Positions 34,241-44,297 of a stretch of 64,000 nt of DNA are shown piece by piece. This stretch comes from Halothiobacillus sp. Its GTDB lineage: Bacteria; Pseudomonadota; Gammaproteobacteria; Halothiobacillales; Halothiobacillaceae. The stretch lies in assembly GCA_023255735.1 (NCBI GenBank), contig JAGDVP010000012.1:169477-233476 (forward strand), in the 5' to 3' direction. Position 1 is the stretch's first letter; every line of letters starts with the position of its first letter. Under the pieces are notes generated by a model, which had not been told where the DNA came from, did no database searches, and saw only the letters and a list, made by a program, of their open reading frames with translations. The translations under genes were made by a program, and so were the position numbers.

Positions 34241-34918
34241 ATGAAAAAATACCTTTTGCTGATGGGTTTGCTCGCCAGCACGCCCCCCGTGTGGGCCGCC
34301 GGTCAAGCGGTTTTACAATCCAATGTGAATGGCAAAATCGAACAGGCGCAATTAGCTTGGCTCAGCGATCAGCAATTGCGCATGGATATTTCGCGCCCAC
34401 CGGCTGAAATTTTGCTCCAACATGGCGCGTTGTATGCCATCACCCAAATTGGTGGCATGCCGATTGTAGCCAACGTGGCCGATGTGGATCAGATGGCGCG
34501 CGCGCTGGGGCAAAGTGAGGGGTTTAGCGGGCAAATCGATAAGCATTTGGCCAAATCCGTGAGCGCCTTTGAGGCAACCGGGCGTAATGAAACGGTGGCC
34601 GGCATGGTAGGGGCGGTTTACCGAATAACTTGGCAAGATAATCAGGGGCAATCGCATACCGACGCCGCCGTCCTCACCAAAAATGCCACGGTGGTTGAGC
34701 TAAGCCGCGCATTGCAAAATTTAAGCCTTGCCGCCCATAAGGGCTGGGATGCGCGCAGTGCCGAGCTATTGCAAAAAGGCTTTGGCATTTTACGTTATGG
34801 CAAGGATTACCAGCTGCGCTCAGTGAGCGCGCAAGCGCCTTCTGCCAGCACTTTGGCAATACCCGCCCAATCAGTTGATGTGCAAAAACTCATCCAAGGA
34901 TTGACCAAAACACAGTAA
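34241..34918 (+). CDS. Secreted protein of unknown function
   Basis: The 225-residue product has a signal peptide (MKKYLLLMGLLASTPPVWA|AG). The mature part begins with beta-strand-like segments (QAVLQSNVNGKIEQAQLAWL, QQLRMDISRPPAEILLQ) reminiscent of proteins related to LolA/DUF4412, but I cannot assign a family. It lies 98 bp after rimI. The longer frame from 34127 overlaps rimI and lacks a signal at its start. Confidence 0.65.
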   Translation: MKKYLLLMGLLASTPPVWAAGQAVLQSNVNGKIEQAQLAWLSDQQLRMDISRPPAEILLQHGALYAITQIGGMPIVANVADVDQMARALGQSEGFSGQIDKHLAKSVSAFEATGRNETVAGMVGAVYRITWQDNQGQSHTDAAVLTKNATVVELSRALQNLSLAAHKGWDARSAELLQKGFGILRYGKDYQLRSVSAQAPSASTLAIPAQSVDVQKLIQGLTKTQ

Positions 34919-35069
34919 TTTGAGCAGGTTGCCTCTGCCAAAATACGGGGTTGAAAAATGGTAATTATTGATCTTGGTGGACTTATTCGTACACTGTCAC
35001 CGGTTTTACACAATGCGTCGATGCTGATTGATTGAACAGCGCGCGTGATTACAATCGGAGGAATGGCCA

Positions 35070-35846
35070 GTGCAAATTCATGCAGTTCCCGTGCTGAACG
35101 ATAATTACGTCTGGCTGATTGAGGGTGAGCAAGGCCAATGTGCCGTGGTCGATTTGGGCGATGCCACAACTGTGCTTGCTGCCATCGATTCGCTCAAGCT
35201 AACCGTGCAGGCAATTTTGCTCACCCATCATCACACGGATCATACCCAAGGCATCCACGCATTTCGTATGCGTTATCCTGTGCCAGTGTTCGGGCCGGCC
35301 TTGGAGGCGCAACGCTTTGTCACCCACCCCTTGGCCGATGGTGATATTGCCCACTTGCCGTCTATTGGCTCATTTTCGGCATGGCTCACCTCAGGGCACA
35401 CCCTAGGGCACATAAGTTACATCACCGAAGGCGCGGCTTTTACCGGTGATACGCTGTTTTCAGCGGGGTGCGGGCGGTTATTTGAAGGCACGGCGGCGAT
35501 GATGCTGGCAAGCTTGGATCGTATCGCCACCTTGCCCGATGCAACAAAAATATACTGCGGCCACGAATACACCGCAGATAACCTGCGATTTGCCCAATAT
35601 GCCGAGCCTGACAATCAGGCCATTGCCCAGCGCATCAGTGCCGTGGCTGAGGCCGCCGCGAGCGGTTTGCCAAGTATTCCCTCGCGCTTGCTTGACGAGC
35701 GGCAAACCAACCCATTTTTGCGCATTCGCACCCCAAGTTTGCGCCAAGCCATTGAGGCTTTTGCTGGAAGTCAGTTAAATGACGTCGAGGCGTTTGCTAT
35801 GCTGCGTCGATGGAAAGATGAATTTGACGGGTTATCGCCTTTATAA
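35070..35846 (+). CDS. gloB: Hydroxyacylglutathione hydrolase (glyoxalase II)
   Basis: The 258-residue metallo-beta-lactamase-fold enzyme hydrolyses S-lactoylglutathione in methylglyoxal detoxification. The metal site THHHTDH is present, with SGHTLGHISY, FTGDTLFSAGCGRLFEG and YCGHEYTADNLRFA later, all typical of GloB. The start is GTG with GGAGG 8 bases upstream. Confidence 0.95.
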   Translation: MQIHAVPVLNDNYVWLIEGEQGQCAVVDLGDATTVLAAIDSLKLTVQAILLTHHHTDHTQGIHAFRMRYPVPVFGPALEAQRFVTHPLADGDIAHLPSIGSFSAWLTSGHTLGHISYITEGAAFTGDTLFSAGCGRLFEGTAAMMLASLDRIATLPDATKIYCGHEYTADNLRFAQYAEPDNQAIAQRISAVAEAAASGLPSIPSRLLDERQTNPFLRIRTPSLRQAIEAFAGSQLNDVEAFAMLRRWKDEFDGLSPL

Positions 35847-35915
35847 TTTTCAATAGTTGATAATTTATTTTTAATTAATTTAATAAAAATATATAGTTAA
35901 GTTAGGTTTTTTATT

Positions 35916-37532
35916 TTGTATAAATATTTCTCGATTCGTTTTAGTGTGTTTTTTCTTATTGCCGCTGTGCTGGCACTCAGTGGTTGCGCCAATTTGCCAA
36001 AACCTAATGACGGCGGTCAAGCGACCTCAGAGTCTGCAAATACGTCAACGACTGAAGCGGATACGATTGATTATGGCATTTTGCCGGCTATTAATTCCTC
36101 TGCTCAAAGTGAGCGCCGCGCCGCTTGGATGAATGATGGTAATTTATGGCATTATATTGCGGCACGATTTACCTTACCCATTCCGGATAATGCCCGAATA
36201 CAAACGCAATTGGCTTTTTATGCCAGCCATATCGATTATTTACAACGTGTCACGGAGCGCGCATCGCCTTATTTGCACATGATTGTGAAAGATTTGCAGG
36301 AAAATGATTTGCCCTTGGAATTAGCACTGCTGCCGATCGTAGAAAGTGCTTATCGGCCGGAAGCCGTTTCCACCAGTAATGCGGCCGGAATTTGGCAGTT
36401 TATTCCCAGCACGGGCACGCACTTTGGTTTACAGCGCACCACTTGGTATGATGGTCGCCGTGATATTAAAGCATCAACTGAAGCGGCTGTGCAGTATTTT
36501 TCACGCTTGCGGGTTATGTTTAATGATGATTGGCCGGTGATTATTGCCTCATATAATGGCGGCGAGGGCACATTACAGAAAGCGGTTGATTATAATCAAT
36601 CCAAGGGGCTGCCAACCGACTTTTGGAGTTTAACCAAAATTAGCCAAGAAACAGCAGATTATCCTGCGCGGCTTTATGCTTTGATTATTATATTTAGTAA
36701 CCCTGAAAAATTTGGATTTAATCCCTATCCCGTGCCTAATGCTTCTGTATTAACTGAAATTAAGCTGAATAAGCCGATTAATTTAAGTAAGCTGGCATCT
36801 TTAACGGGGGTATCGCATGAAGAGCTATACCGCTTAAACCCCGGCTTCGATAAGCTGATTACCGGCCCTACCTCGGCAAACTTGCTGGTGCCTAAAGGTT
36901 TGGCAGATCAATTTACGCCCGGCGCGATGGAAGCGGCCGAAAAATCAGCGATTGATTGGGGTCGATACACCCTTCGGCGCGGGGATAATTTTCATAAAGT
37001 CGCCTACCGATATGGTTGCGATGCTGATGAGTTAATTAAAGTCAACCGCTTAAGCTCAGCTTACGCCCGCCCGGGTGAAACCATTCTTGTGCCACTGGGT
37101 CGAGGTGAGAAGGCGCGCATGGCCAGTGGTGCGGATCAAATGTATACCGTGCAAACGGGCGATTCGCTCTGGGGCTTGGCGCGACGATTCAATATGGAGC
37201 TGGCCGATTTACAGCACATGAATGGTCTTAAGGCAAAAGAGGAGATTAAGCCGGGGCAGAAGCTAGTTGTCGCCTCAGTCAATCGCCAACCAGCCCAAGC
37301 GCATGCTGCGCGGGTGGTGCTTAAAACGCCGCTTGCACCGCATCAGGCACAGGCTGTGGTGCTTAAAACTAAGTCGCGGGGTGCCAATCACTACACAGTG
37401 AAGAAAGGCGATACGTTATGGAATGTGGCGCAGCGCTTTTCCACGACGGTCACGCAAATTGCGTTAGCCAATCGGATTAAAACAAATGAGGCGTTGAAGC
37501 CGGGGCAAATTTTAGTGATCGCCAGTCAATAA
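35916..37532 (+). CDS. mltD: Membrane-bound lytic murein transglycosylase D
   Basis: The 538-residue lipoprotein cleaves peptidoglycan glycan strands. It starts at a TTG, with AGG a few bases upstream; the lipobox is ALSGC. The SLT domain has its catalytic Glu143 in LLPIVESAYRPEAVS, followed by AAGIWQFIPSTGTHFGL. Three LysM repeats follow (YTLRRGD..., YTVQTGD..., YTVKKGD..., starting near residues 349, 410 and 493). The leader upstream is very AT-rich. It overlaps the convergent bioD by 7 bp. Confidence 0.95.
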   Translation: MYKYFSIRFSVFFLIAAVLALSGCANLPKPNDGGQATSESANTSTTEADTIDYGILPAINSSAQSERRAAWMNDGNLWHYIAARFTLPIPDNARIQTQLAFYASHIDYLQRVTERASPYLHMIVKDLQENDLPLELALLPIVESAYRPEAVSTSNAAGIWQFIPSTGTHFGLQRTTWYDGRRDIKASTEAAVQYFSRLRVMFNDDWPVIIASYNGGEGTLQKAVDYNQSKGLPTDFWSLTKISQETADYPARLYALIIIFSNPEKFGFNPYPVPNASVLTEIKLNKPINLSKLASLTGVSHEELYRLNPGFDKLITGPTSANLLVPKGLADQFTPGAMEAAEKSAIDWGRYTLRRGDNFHKVAYRYGCDADELIKVNRLSSAYARPGETILVPLGRGEKARMASGADQMYTVQTGDSLWGLARRFNMELADLQHMNGLKAKEEIKPGQKLVVASVNRQPAQAHAARVVLKTPLAPHQAQAVVLKTKSRGANHYTVKKGDTLWNVAQRFSTTVTQIALANRIKTNEALKPGQILVIASQ

Positions 37533-38344
37533 GTTAAACCTAAATTCACTAAAGCTCGCGGTGGTGCGAATTCGTTTGTGGTGAGATGGTCGGCAAGCTG
37601 CCTTAAATCATCGGGGTTGCGCACCTTGAAAATCGGCGGCGGCGGTGTGTTGGGCATTAATCGGGGCAGCCAAGTCTGCAGTGCGGCTTGGTTATCCAAC
37701 GCCAGCGGCGCCACTGCTTTGAGTGGCACGGCTCCGGCATTCAAAACAATGCCAGCCAGCACGATGCCGCGCTGATGCAGTGCTTCAATGGCGCAGAATA
37801 AGGCGCTTTGCGTGCCGAGCGTATCGGGTGCAATAAGCAAAACGGGCAAGGCGGTGTAGCGTGCCAGTTCAACGTTTAGGCCGTCCTCTGTGAGCGGGGA
37901 TAGCACGCCGCCCGCACCTTCAATAATCCAGTATTCAGGTGGATGCCCTAGTGCGTGAGCTGCTTCTGGGGCGGGCAAATGGGGGGCAATATCGGCGGCA
38001 AAGTACAAGGTCTTCCCTTCCCGTGTGGCCGCCTGCGGCGCTGCGATTGCGGCGCTAAAACGCCAGGGGCAAACATCGCTTAATGGTTCAATTTGGCCTG
38101 CGGCCTGCCAAAGTGCGGTGGCGTCAGCGGGGATGCGCTCAGGGTGTTCTGTTTTGTTTGCGGGCAAGGGGGCTTGACAGCCGGTTTCAACCGGTTTGCG
38201 TACCCGCACGCATGCGCCATGCGCCCGTAAAGCCGCAATTAACCCGCACCCCACCCAAGTTTTGCCCACGCCGGTATTGGTGGCCAAAATCACCCAGCCT
38301 TTAATGCTGCGCTGCAATGGGGTGATGGCGGGTGGTTGATCCAT
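37526..38344 (-). CDS. bioD: Dethiobiotin synthetase
   Basis: The 272-residue enzyme closes the ureido ring of biotin precursor DAPA. The P-loop is ATNTGVGKTWVGCGL, followed by RKPVETGC and the acidic IIEGAGGVLSPL. The protein is longer than the usual 220-230 residues. bioH and bioC lie 5 kb away on the other strand, so biotin genes are dispersed. It shares its 3' end with mltD. Confidence 0.92.
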   Translation of the reverse strand: MDQPPAITPLQRSIKGWVILATNTGVGKTWVGCGLIAALRAHGACVRVRKPVETGCQAPLPANKTEHPERIPADATALWQAAGQIEPLSDVCPWRFSAAIAAPQAATREGKTLYFAADIAPHLPAPEAAHALGHPPEYWIIEGAGGVLSPLTEDGLNVELARYTALPVLLIAPDTLGTQSALFCAIEALHQRGIVLAGIVLNAGAVPLKAVAPLALDNQAALQTWLPRLMPNTPPPPIFKVRNPDDLRQLADHLTTNEFAPPRALVNLGLTY

Positions 38345-38377
38345 GGTGTGTGCGGCGGGCAGGCTTAGGCGCTCACC

Positions 38378-39310
38378 TCACAGGGGCGGGGCTGAAGCCG
38401 TATCTTGGGTAAGCCTGCGTTCGGCTTCTTGATAGCGGCTGCGGGTTTTTTCGACGATGTCAGCCGGAATTTGGGGGCCGGGGGCTTGTTTGTTCCAATC
38501 GAGGGTCTCTAACCAGTCACGCACAATTTGTTTGTCGAATGACGGCGGGCTTATGCCCTCTTGATATTGATCGACAGGCCAAAAGCGGGATGAATCCGGG
38601 GTGAGTGCCTCGTCGATTAAATGCAGCTGCCCCATCGCATCGAGGCCAAATTCAAATTTGGTATCTGCAATGATAATACCGCGTTGGAGCGCATAAGCCG
38701 CGGCCTCAACATACAGGCGAAGCGCGGTGTGCCGCACCTGTTCTGCCCGTGCTAATCCAATGAGGTCAACGGTGGTCGCAAAATCAATATTTTCATCATG
38801 CGCTCCAACAGCCGCTTTGGTGGCTGGCGTGAAAATGGGTTCAGGCAAGCGCGCCGCTAAGGGTAATCCGGGGGGTAGGGCGATGCCGCAGACGGCGCCC
38901 GTGGCTTGGTAGTCTTTGAAGCCGCTACCAATTAAATACCCGCGAACAACGGCTTCAATGGGCAATGCGTTGAGCCTTTTTACGATTAAGCTGCGCCCTT
39001 CGAGCGGCGCGCGTTCATTGGGATCGGGGATGATTGAGTCCAGGGATTGATCGGGGAGTAATTGATTGGGGATGATGTGCTGGGTTCGGCTAAACCAAAA
39101 TTTTGAGATGGAGGTGAGCATCCGGCCCTTATCGGGGATGGGCGTGGGCAAAATCACATCAAAGGCCGAAATTCGATCGGTGGTGACAATCAGCAACCGA
39201 TCGGCGTCAATGGCGTATAAATCTCGAACCTTGCCGCGATGGAGCAAAGTGAGTGAACTGATTTTTGATTCGAGCAGGGGCGTGGTGTTTTTTTGCATAG
39301 CGAGTATCAT
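38378..39310 (-). CDS. purC: Phosphoribosylaminoimidazole-succinocarboxamide synthase
   Basis: The 310-residue SAICAR synthetase acts in purine synthesis. Typical motifs are [56 protein letters not shown] and [13 protein letters not shown]. An ATG four codons in (MQKNTTPL, 39298) is an equally likely start; neither has a clear ribosome site. It is 33 bp upstream of bioD on the same strand. Confidence 0.96.
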   Translation of the reverse strand: MILAMQKNTTPLLESKISSLTLLHRGKVRDLYAIDADRLLIVTTDRISAFDVILPTPIPDKGRMLTSISKFWFSRTQHIIPNQLLPDQSLDSIIPDPNERAPLEGRSLIVKRLNALPIEAVVRGYLIGSGFKDYQATGAVCGIALPPGLPLAARLPEPIFTPATKAAVGAHDENIDFATTVDLIGLARAEQVRHTALRLYVEAAAYALQRGIIIADTKFEFGLDAMGQLHLIDEALTPDSSRFWPVDQYQEGISPPSFDKQIVRDWLETLDWNKQAPGPQIPADIVEKTRSRYQEAERRLTQDTASAPPL

Positions 39311-39438
39311 TGTTAGGATGTTAATGTTTTCAGTAGAAATTACCGCTATTGTAATAGACAGCTATCGATTCCGGCAGAGGTTTCATCGGATATGCTGTGT
39401 TATTTCAGGCATTTTTTATGAGGTGTGAAGGGGGCGGT

Positions 39439-40827
39439 ATGCGGCGAATTTTTGCCCTTGGGCTTGGATTATTTTTATTTTTAAGCTCTGCTATCGCCGA
39501 GGCTAATTTTACTTTGCCCTATGGCACTAACGGCAACGAGCTGGATGTTTCGGTGATCGGCAACATCCAGCCTGACGGTATAAAATCAGCAGTTAAGCCG
39601 CTTGATGCCAAGGCGCCGCTCATTTTGTGGTTCACTAATCAGTATGGGCAAGTCATCGGCGAGCAAGCACTGGCGCATGCCTTGGTGCGGCGTGGCGCAA
39701 CGGTTTGGATGGTTGATCTGCTGGATTCACTGCTCCTGCCGCGTTCAAACGATGCGGTGCGCGATTTGCAAGGGCAGAGCGTGGCCGCCTTGATCGCGGC
39801 AGGCGTTAAAACGGGTCATCCGGTGACGCTCGTGGGTTTGGATCGGATGGCGGTGCCTATTTTGCGTGGCTTGCGCGCATGGCAGGAGGGTGCGAGCAAT
39901 ACCAAGGCGGTGGCGGGCGCGGTATTGTTGTTTCCCAATTTGTATCGAGGCACGCCGGTTGCCGGTGTTAATCCGAGTTTTTTAGGAATTGTATCGGCCA
40001 CCAATATGCCCGTGATGATTCTGGAGCCGGAGCGGGGCGTGAATCGCAATCGCCTAGGCACCTTGCTGGATACATTGCAGGGGGCGGGTAGCGCCACCTT
40101 TGCTCGAATTATTCCGGGTGTGCGCGATTATTTTCCGCTGCACTTGCATACCCCACAAAATGAAACACTTAAATCGGTGGCGCAATTTATGAAACCGCAA
40201 GAAGCGATTGCGTTTCAAGCTTTGCCGGCTGAAATTCTTGAGTCCAGTCAATTGTTGGCGCAGTCCGATCATCCCACCACGGTGTTACCCTTAAACGAAA
40301 CCTTGGAAAAACCCATCCAGCAGCAGTTTGGTTTGGTTGCCGTGCCCAATACACCGGCGCCAAATTTTGCCTTACCCGATTTGAACGGCCAGATTTATCG
40401 GTTAACGGGGCGGGTGGTTGCTGAACGGCCTATCGTGACCTTAGTGAATTTTTGGGCATCTTGGTGTCCGCACTGCATCGAAGAAATACCCTCAATGCAG
40501 GCCTTGGCCGAGGCGTATCCAGCCAATGAATTACAGGTGTTATCGATCAATTTCAAAGAATCGCGCGATCATGTTGCCCCGTTTATCAAGCCCTTTGGCG
40601 TAACCTTTCCCGTGCTGATTGATCGGCAGGGCGATGTGGCGGCGCAATGGGGGGTGTTTGCATTTCCCAGCTCATTTTTAGTTGATGCGCAGGGGCGCGT
40701 TCGCTATTCAGTGAATGCCTCGATTGATTGGAATACGCCACAGGTTAAAGCCATTATTAATCAGCTGATTAAAGAGCAAACTTCGCTGGATGCTAATGGA
40801 TTAAAGCCCTTGCCGCCGGCAAAGTAG
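39439..40827 (+). CDS. Periplasmic TlpA-like thioredoxin with a hydrolase-like N-terminal domain
   Basis: The start at 39439 is preceded by AAGGGGG and gives a signal peptide ending near AIAEA|N. Of 462 residues, about 30-290 look like an alpha/beta-hydrolase fold, but the position where the nucleophile elbow is expected reads VGLDRMA, with no GxSxG. From about residue 305 it is a TlpA/ResA domain with APNFALPDLNGQ and the redox site WCPHC (Trp342-Cys346), ending KAIINQLIKEQ. TlpA proteins reduce periplasmic disulfides, for example in cytochrome c or oxidase copper-site assembly. The fusion is unusual. Confidence 0.75.
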   Translation: MRRIFALGLGLFLFLSSAIAEANFTLPYGTNGNELDVSVIGNIQPDGIKSAVKPLDAKAPLILWFTNQYGQVIGEQALAHALVRRGATVWMVDLLDSLLLPRSNDAVRDLQGQSVAALIAAGVKTGHPVTLVGLDRMAVPILRGLRAWQEGASNTKAVAGAVLLFPNLYRGTPVAGVNPSFLGIVSATNMPVMILEPERGVNRNRLGTLLDTLQGAGSATFARIIPGVRDYFPLHLHTPQNETLKSVAQFMKPQEAIAFQALPAEILESSQLLAQSDHPTTVLPLNETLEKPIQQQFGLVAVPNTPAPNFALPDLNGQIYRLTGRVVAERPIVTLVNFWASWCPHCIEEIPSMQALAEAYPANELQVLSINFKESRDHVAPFIKPFGVTFPVLIDRQGDVAAQWGVFAFPSSFLVDAQGRVRYSVNASIDWNTPQVKAIINQLIKEQTSLDANGLKPLPPAK

Positions 40828-40905
40828 GTGCGTTGTGCTGCCGCAGTCTGAGTCGGCGCGATTGAGCGCATCGCCCGTGGCACTCAGGTATGATAGCGCC
40901 CCTTA

Positions 40906-40944
40906 AATATCACGTTGGAATATCACGTTGGAATATCACCTTGG
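40906..40944 (+). repeat. Three 13-bp tandem repeats upstream of tsaD
   Basis: The units are 40906-40918 and 40919-40931 (both aatatcacgttgg) and 40932-40944 (aatatcaccttgg, one change). The array ends 10 bp before the tsaD ATG and runs into its ribosome-binding region. Confidence 0.9.
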
Positions 40945-40954
40945 GGTAGGCTGC

Positions 40955-41962
40955 ATGCGCGTGCTGGGTATTGAAACATCGTGTGATGAAACGGCAATCG
41001 CCATTTATGATACCGAGCGGGGTTTGCTCGCCAACCAAATTCACTCGCAAACCGAGGTGCACGCGCGATTTGGCGGCGTCGTGCCCGAGCTTGCCGCGCG
41101 CGATCATGTGCGCAAATTGCCCCTTTTGTTTCGCGCGGCATTAACCGAGGCGGGGATAGGACGGCACGAGATTGATGCGATTGGTTATACCATGGGTCCA
41201 GGTTTGCAGGGCGCCTTAATGACCGGGGTCGCGTTTGCCAAAGGGTTATCGCTCGCGCTCAATTGCCCGGCGTTGGGGGTGCACCACTTAGAAGGGCACG
41301 TATTGGCGTCTTTTCTTATGCAGCCCCACCCCACATACCCGTTTTTGGCCTTGCTGGTTTCTGGCGGGCATACCCAACTGATTGGCGTTGAACGTTTGGG
41401 TAGCTACCGCCTGCTCGGCGAAAGTATTGATGATGCCGTGGGCGAGGCGTTTGATAAATCCGCTAAATTAATGGGCTTAGGGTACCCCGGCGGTGCCGCC
41501 CTCTCGGCCTTGGCGCAGCAGGGGCGGATAGACGCGGTGCATTTTACCCGCCCGATGGTCGATCGGCCGGGGTTGGATTTAAGTTTTAGCGGGCTTAAAA
41601 CGGCGGTGTCCCTTGCGGTGGCTCAGGGCTACAACCACGCCGATGTCGCCGCCTCGTTTGAGCAGGCGGTGATTGATACCTTGGTGATTAAAATCAAGCG
41701 CGCACTTGAGCAAACCGGCTACACCCAATTGGTGCTGGCGGGCGGTGTGGCGGCTAACCAACCCTTGCGGGCGCGGCTCAAAATTTTAATGGAAGGACGG
41801 GGCGGCACGGTATTCTACCCGCCACCCATTTTATGCACGGATAATGCGGCCATGATTGCTTTGGTGGCGGCGATGCGCCTTGGTCAAGGTGAGCGCGATG
41901 CAACGACCGGCTTTGAAGTGCTTCCCCGTTGGCCTTTAAGCGCGTTGGCGGTGCCGGGTTAA
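40955..41962 (+). CDS. tsaD: tRNA N6-adenosine threonylcarbamoyltransferase
   Basis: The 335-residue product transfers the threonylcarbamoyl group to A37 of tRNAs. It opens [19 protein letters not shown], has the metal-binding VHHLEGH and the phosphate loops [10 protein letters not shown] and [14 protein letters not shown]. The start is at 40955; nine codons further upstream come from the 13-bp repeat array. It overlaps the convergent plsY by 4 bp. Confidence 0.97.
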   Translation: MRVLGIETSCDETAIAIYDTERGLLANQIHSQTEVHARFGGVVPELAARDHVRKLPLLFRAALTEAGIGRHEIDAIGYTMGPGLQGALMTGVAFAKGLSLALNCPALGVHHLEGHVLASFLMQPHPTYPFLALLVSGGHTQLIGVERLGSYRLLGESIDDAVGEAFDKSAKLMGLGYPGGAALSALAQQGRIDAVHFTRPMVDRPGLDLSFSGLKTAVSLAVAQGYNHADVAASFEQAVIDTLVIKIKRALEQTGYTQLVLAGGVAANQPLRARLKILMEGRGGTVFYPPPILCTDNAAMIALVAAMRLGQGERDATTGFEVLPRWPLSALAVPG

Positions 41963-42576
41963 GCCTGGGGTCGGCTTTTTTGGCCAATCCGCGATTCCTC
42001 CCCCCGAATTAAGCGGCGAATATTGGCTTGATGCCGCCAAACGAGGATTAACGCCATAAGGCTGATGGCAAGCATCGCCGGCGCTTGCGTTAAATACTGC
42101 GCCGCCAAGGCTGCCACCAGAGCCGCGATAACGGCGGCAAGTGAGGAATAGCGGGTGAACCAAGCGATGATAAGCCAAGAGCTGATGGTGATTAAACCTA
42201 CGATGGGGTTCAGCGCGAGTAGGGCGCCGGCGGCGGTAGCCACGCCCTTGCCGCCTTTAAAGCCGAAAAATATCGGATAAATATGCCCAATAAATGCAGC
42301 GATTGCCGCCACGGCTAACGTGGTTTCAGGGGCGTTAAGTGCGCGTAAAACGAGCACCGGCAGCAAGCCTTTAGATAAATCACCGAGAAGCGTAATGAGT
42401 GCGGCTTTTTTACCGCCTAACCGTAATACGTTGGTTGCGCCCGGGTTCCCCGATCCCGCGAGCCGTGGGTCTGGGAGCTTAAATAGGCGAGATACCAACA
42501 CGGCACTGGCAATTGAGCCGATGAGGTAGCTTAAAATGGCAATACCGATCAAGCTCGGCCAAGATGAATAATCCAC
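41959..42576 (-). CDS. plsY: Acyl-phosphate glycerol-3-phosphate acyltransferase
   Basis: This integral membrane enzyme makes lysophosphatidate from acyl-phosphate. Conserved PlsY loops are [40 protein letters not shown] and RHQANIRRL. The frame is open to 42663, but a GTG at 42576 with GGAA upstream gives the usual 205 residues and avoids colliding with bioH, so I choose it. The longer form would add about 29 residues without family support. Confidence 0.9.
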   Translation of the reverse strand: MDYSSWPSLIGIAILSYLIGSIASAVLVSRLFKLPDPRLAGSGNPGATNVLRLGGKKAALITLLGDLSKGLLPVLVLRALNAPETTLAVAAIAAFIGHIYPIFFGFKGGKGVATAAGALLALNPIVGLITISSWLIIAWFTRYSSLAAVIAALVAALAAQYLTQAPAMLAISLMALILVWRHQANIRRLIRGEESRIGQKSRPQA

Positions 42577-42648
42577 AATAAATTCCGCTTCCAAGGTAAC
42601 CCTAAATGACAGGTGTGCATTATCACGAGTTTGAACGTAAAAGCGCAA

Positions 42649-43383
42649 ATGACTAAACCGCAATCAGCACAGCCGAACATGGTGCTGGTATCCGGCTGGT
42701 CATTTACGCGCGGCATGTGGCAGCCGCTAATCGATGACTTGGCGCAGTTAGATGTGCCAAGTGCGCACATCACCACCGTCGATTGGCTGGATTTAGGACG
42801 ATGGCTTTTTTGCGATGCGCCCTGTCCGGTTCCCCCAGCGCTTTTGTCGGGTGATGTCCGCTGGATGGGGTGGTCACTTGGGGGCAGCTTGCTTTTGGAG
42901 GCAATCGCACGGCAAAAAATTCTGCCCATGCAAGCAATTATTGTGAGCGCATCGCCCAAGTTTTTGGCGAACAATACCGGCCAAGCGCCTTGGCCTGGCA
43001 TTGCGGTCAAAAATTGGCGGGCACTGCGCCAACACGTGCAGCGCGATACGGCGGGTGCATTGGCGCAGTTTGATGCTTGGTTGAATTTGCCGCCCTTAAC
43101 CTGCCGCCACAGGGATGCGGCCGATTTGGTGTTGGGCCTTGATTGGCTCGCCAAAATTGATCAGCGCGCCTCGTTTCATAAAGTACAAACGCCCATGGTC
43201 TGGGTTGATGGCGGACAGGATCCTTTATCACCTCGCACTGACGAGGGACTTACTTGGCGTGCGTGTCTTGGTGCGCCGCACGCAGCTTTTGGAGTAACAC
43301 TACCTGAGGCGGGGCATAACCTGCCCTGGTCGCACCGCGCGGTGTTAATCCAATGGCTTCTCGCCGCTGAAAAAAATAAATAG
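42649..43383 (+). CDS. bioH: BioH-like pimeloyl-ACP methyl ester esterase
   Basis: This 244-residue alpha/beta hydrolase has VLVSGWSFTRGMWQPL near the start and the nucleophile elbow GWSLGGSLLL, as in BioH. The catalytic Asp is probably in VDGGQDPLSP and the His in EAGHNLPW. It sits directly before bioC, which makes the substrate of BioH, so the pair is functionally coherent. The start ATG lacks a strong ribosome site, and upstream ATG/GTG codons in frame exist. Confidence 0.82.
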   Translation: MTKPQSAQPNMVLVSGWSFTRGMWQPLIDDLAQLDVPSAHITTVDWLDLGRWLFCDAPCPVPPALLSGDVRWMGWSLGGSLLLEAIARQKILPMQAIIVSASPKFLANNTGQAPWPGIAVKNWRALRQHVQRDTAGALAQFDAWLNLPPLTCRHRDAADLVLGLDWLAKIDQRASFHKVQTPMVWVDGGQDPLSPRTDEGLTWRACLGAPHAAFGVTLPEAGHNLPWSHRAVLIQWLLAAEKNK

Positions 43384-43392
43384 AGAGGCTTT

Positions 43393-44205
43393 ATGTTTGA
43401 TTACACCCAAGTTCGCAATCGATTCAACAAAGCCCATCACAGTTACGATCGCTATGCCGTGGTTCAGCAAGAGGTGGGGCGACGAATCGCGGAGCGGTTC
43501 GAGTGGTTGAAATTATCACCCCAGCGGATTCTCGATCTGGGTGCGGGCACGGGGCAAATGACACAGCTGCTGCAAAAACGGTACCCCAAGGCGCACATTG
43601 TGGCGCTTGATTTAGCTGACGCCATGCTAACCCAGGTGCCTAAAACGGGCCGGTTTTTTAAGCATCGCCGGGTCGTGTGCGCCGATATGCACCAATTACC
43701 CTTTCCTGCGGGTTCGTTTGATCTTGTGGTCTCTAATTTTGCGCTCCAATGGAGCCATGACGTGCGGTTGGTGATGGGCGAGGTGGCGCGTGTATTGGTC
43801 TCAGGCGGCGCCTTTGTTTTTAGTACCTTAGGGCCTGATACATTGCTTGAATGTCGTCTTGCGTGGTCTAAACTTGATAGCCAAATGCACGTGCACGGCT
43901 TTCTTGATATGCATGATGTGGGCGATGCTTTAGTTCGCAATTGTTTTGTGGATCCTGTGATGGATCAGGAGCGTTTGACCGCGTTTTACCCCAGTGTGGA
44001 TCACTTGTTACAGGAGTTAAGAGGCGTGGGGGTGGGCAATACCCGAGTTGATCGTGCGGTGGGGTTAACAGGGCGGCATAAATGGCAAAGCTTTAAGGCG
44101 GCGCTAGAGGCGCAGCGAACGCAAGCAGGTATCCCCTTAACGTACGAGGTGGTGTATGGATTAGCATGGGGCGCGGGCATTTCCCCAGTGCTGAGCTTGG
44201 GATAG
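43393..44205 (+). CDS. bioC: Malonyl-ACP O-methyltransferase BioC
   Basis: The 270-residue SAM methyltransferase masks malonyl-ACP so that fatty-acid enzymes can build pimelate for biotin. Family features: VRNRFNKAHHSYDRYAVVQ at the N-terminus, ILDLGAGTGQMTQLL, and DLVVSNFALQWSHD. GAGAGG precedes the ATG, 9 bp after bioH. Confidence 0.93.
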   Translation: MFDYTQVRNRFNKAHHSYDRYAVVQQEVGRRIAERFEWLKLSPQRILDLGAGTGQMTQLLQKRYPKAHIVALDLADAMLTQVPKTGRFFKHRRVVCADMHQLPFPAGSFDLVVSNFALQWSHDVRLVMGEVARVLVSGGAFVFSTLGPDTLLECRLAWSKLDSQMHVHGFLDMHDVGDALVRNCFVDPVMDQERLTAFYPSVDHLLQELRGVGVGNTRVDRAVGLTGRHKWQSFKAALEAQRTQAGIPLTYEVVYGLAWGAGISPVLSLG

Positions 44206-44297
44206 CAGCGGCATATGACCCACAATTAGGTCATTTTTATCAATAGAATTTGTTTATCGGGGTGTGTTGCTCGCATATCAGGCGGCTAGGGTGGAAA

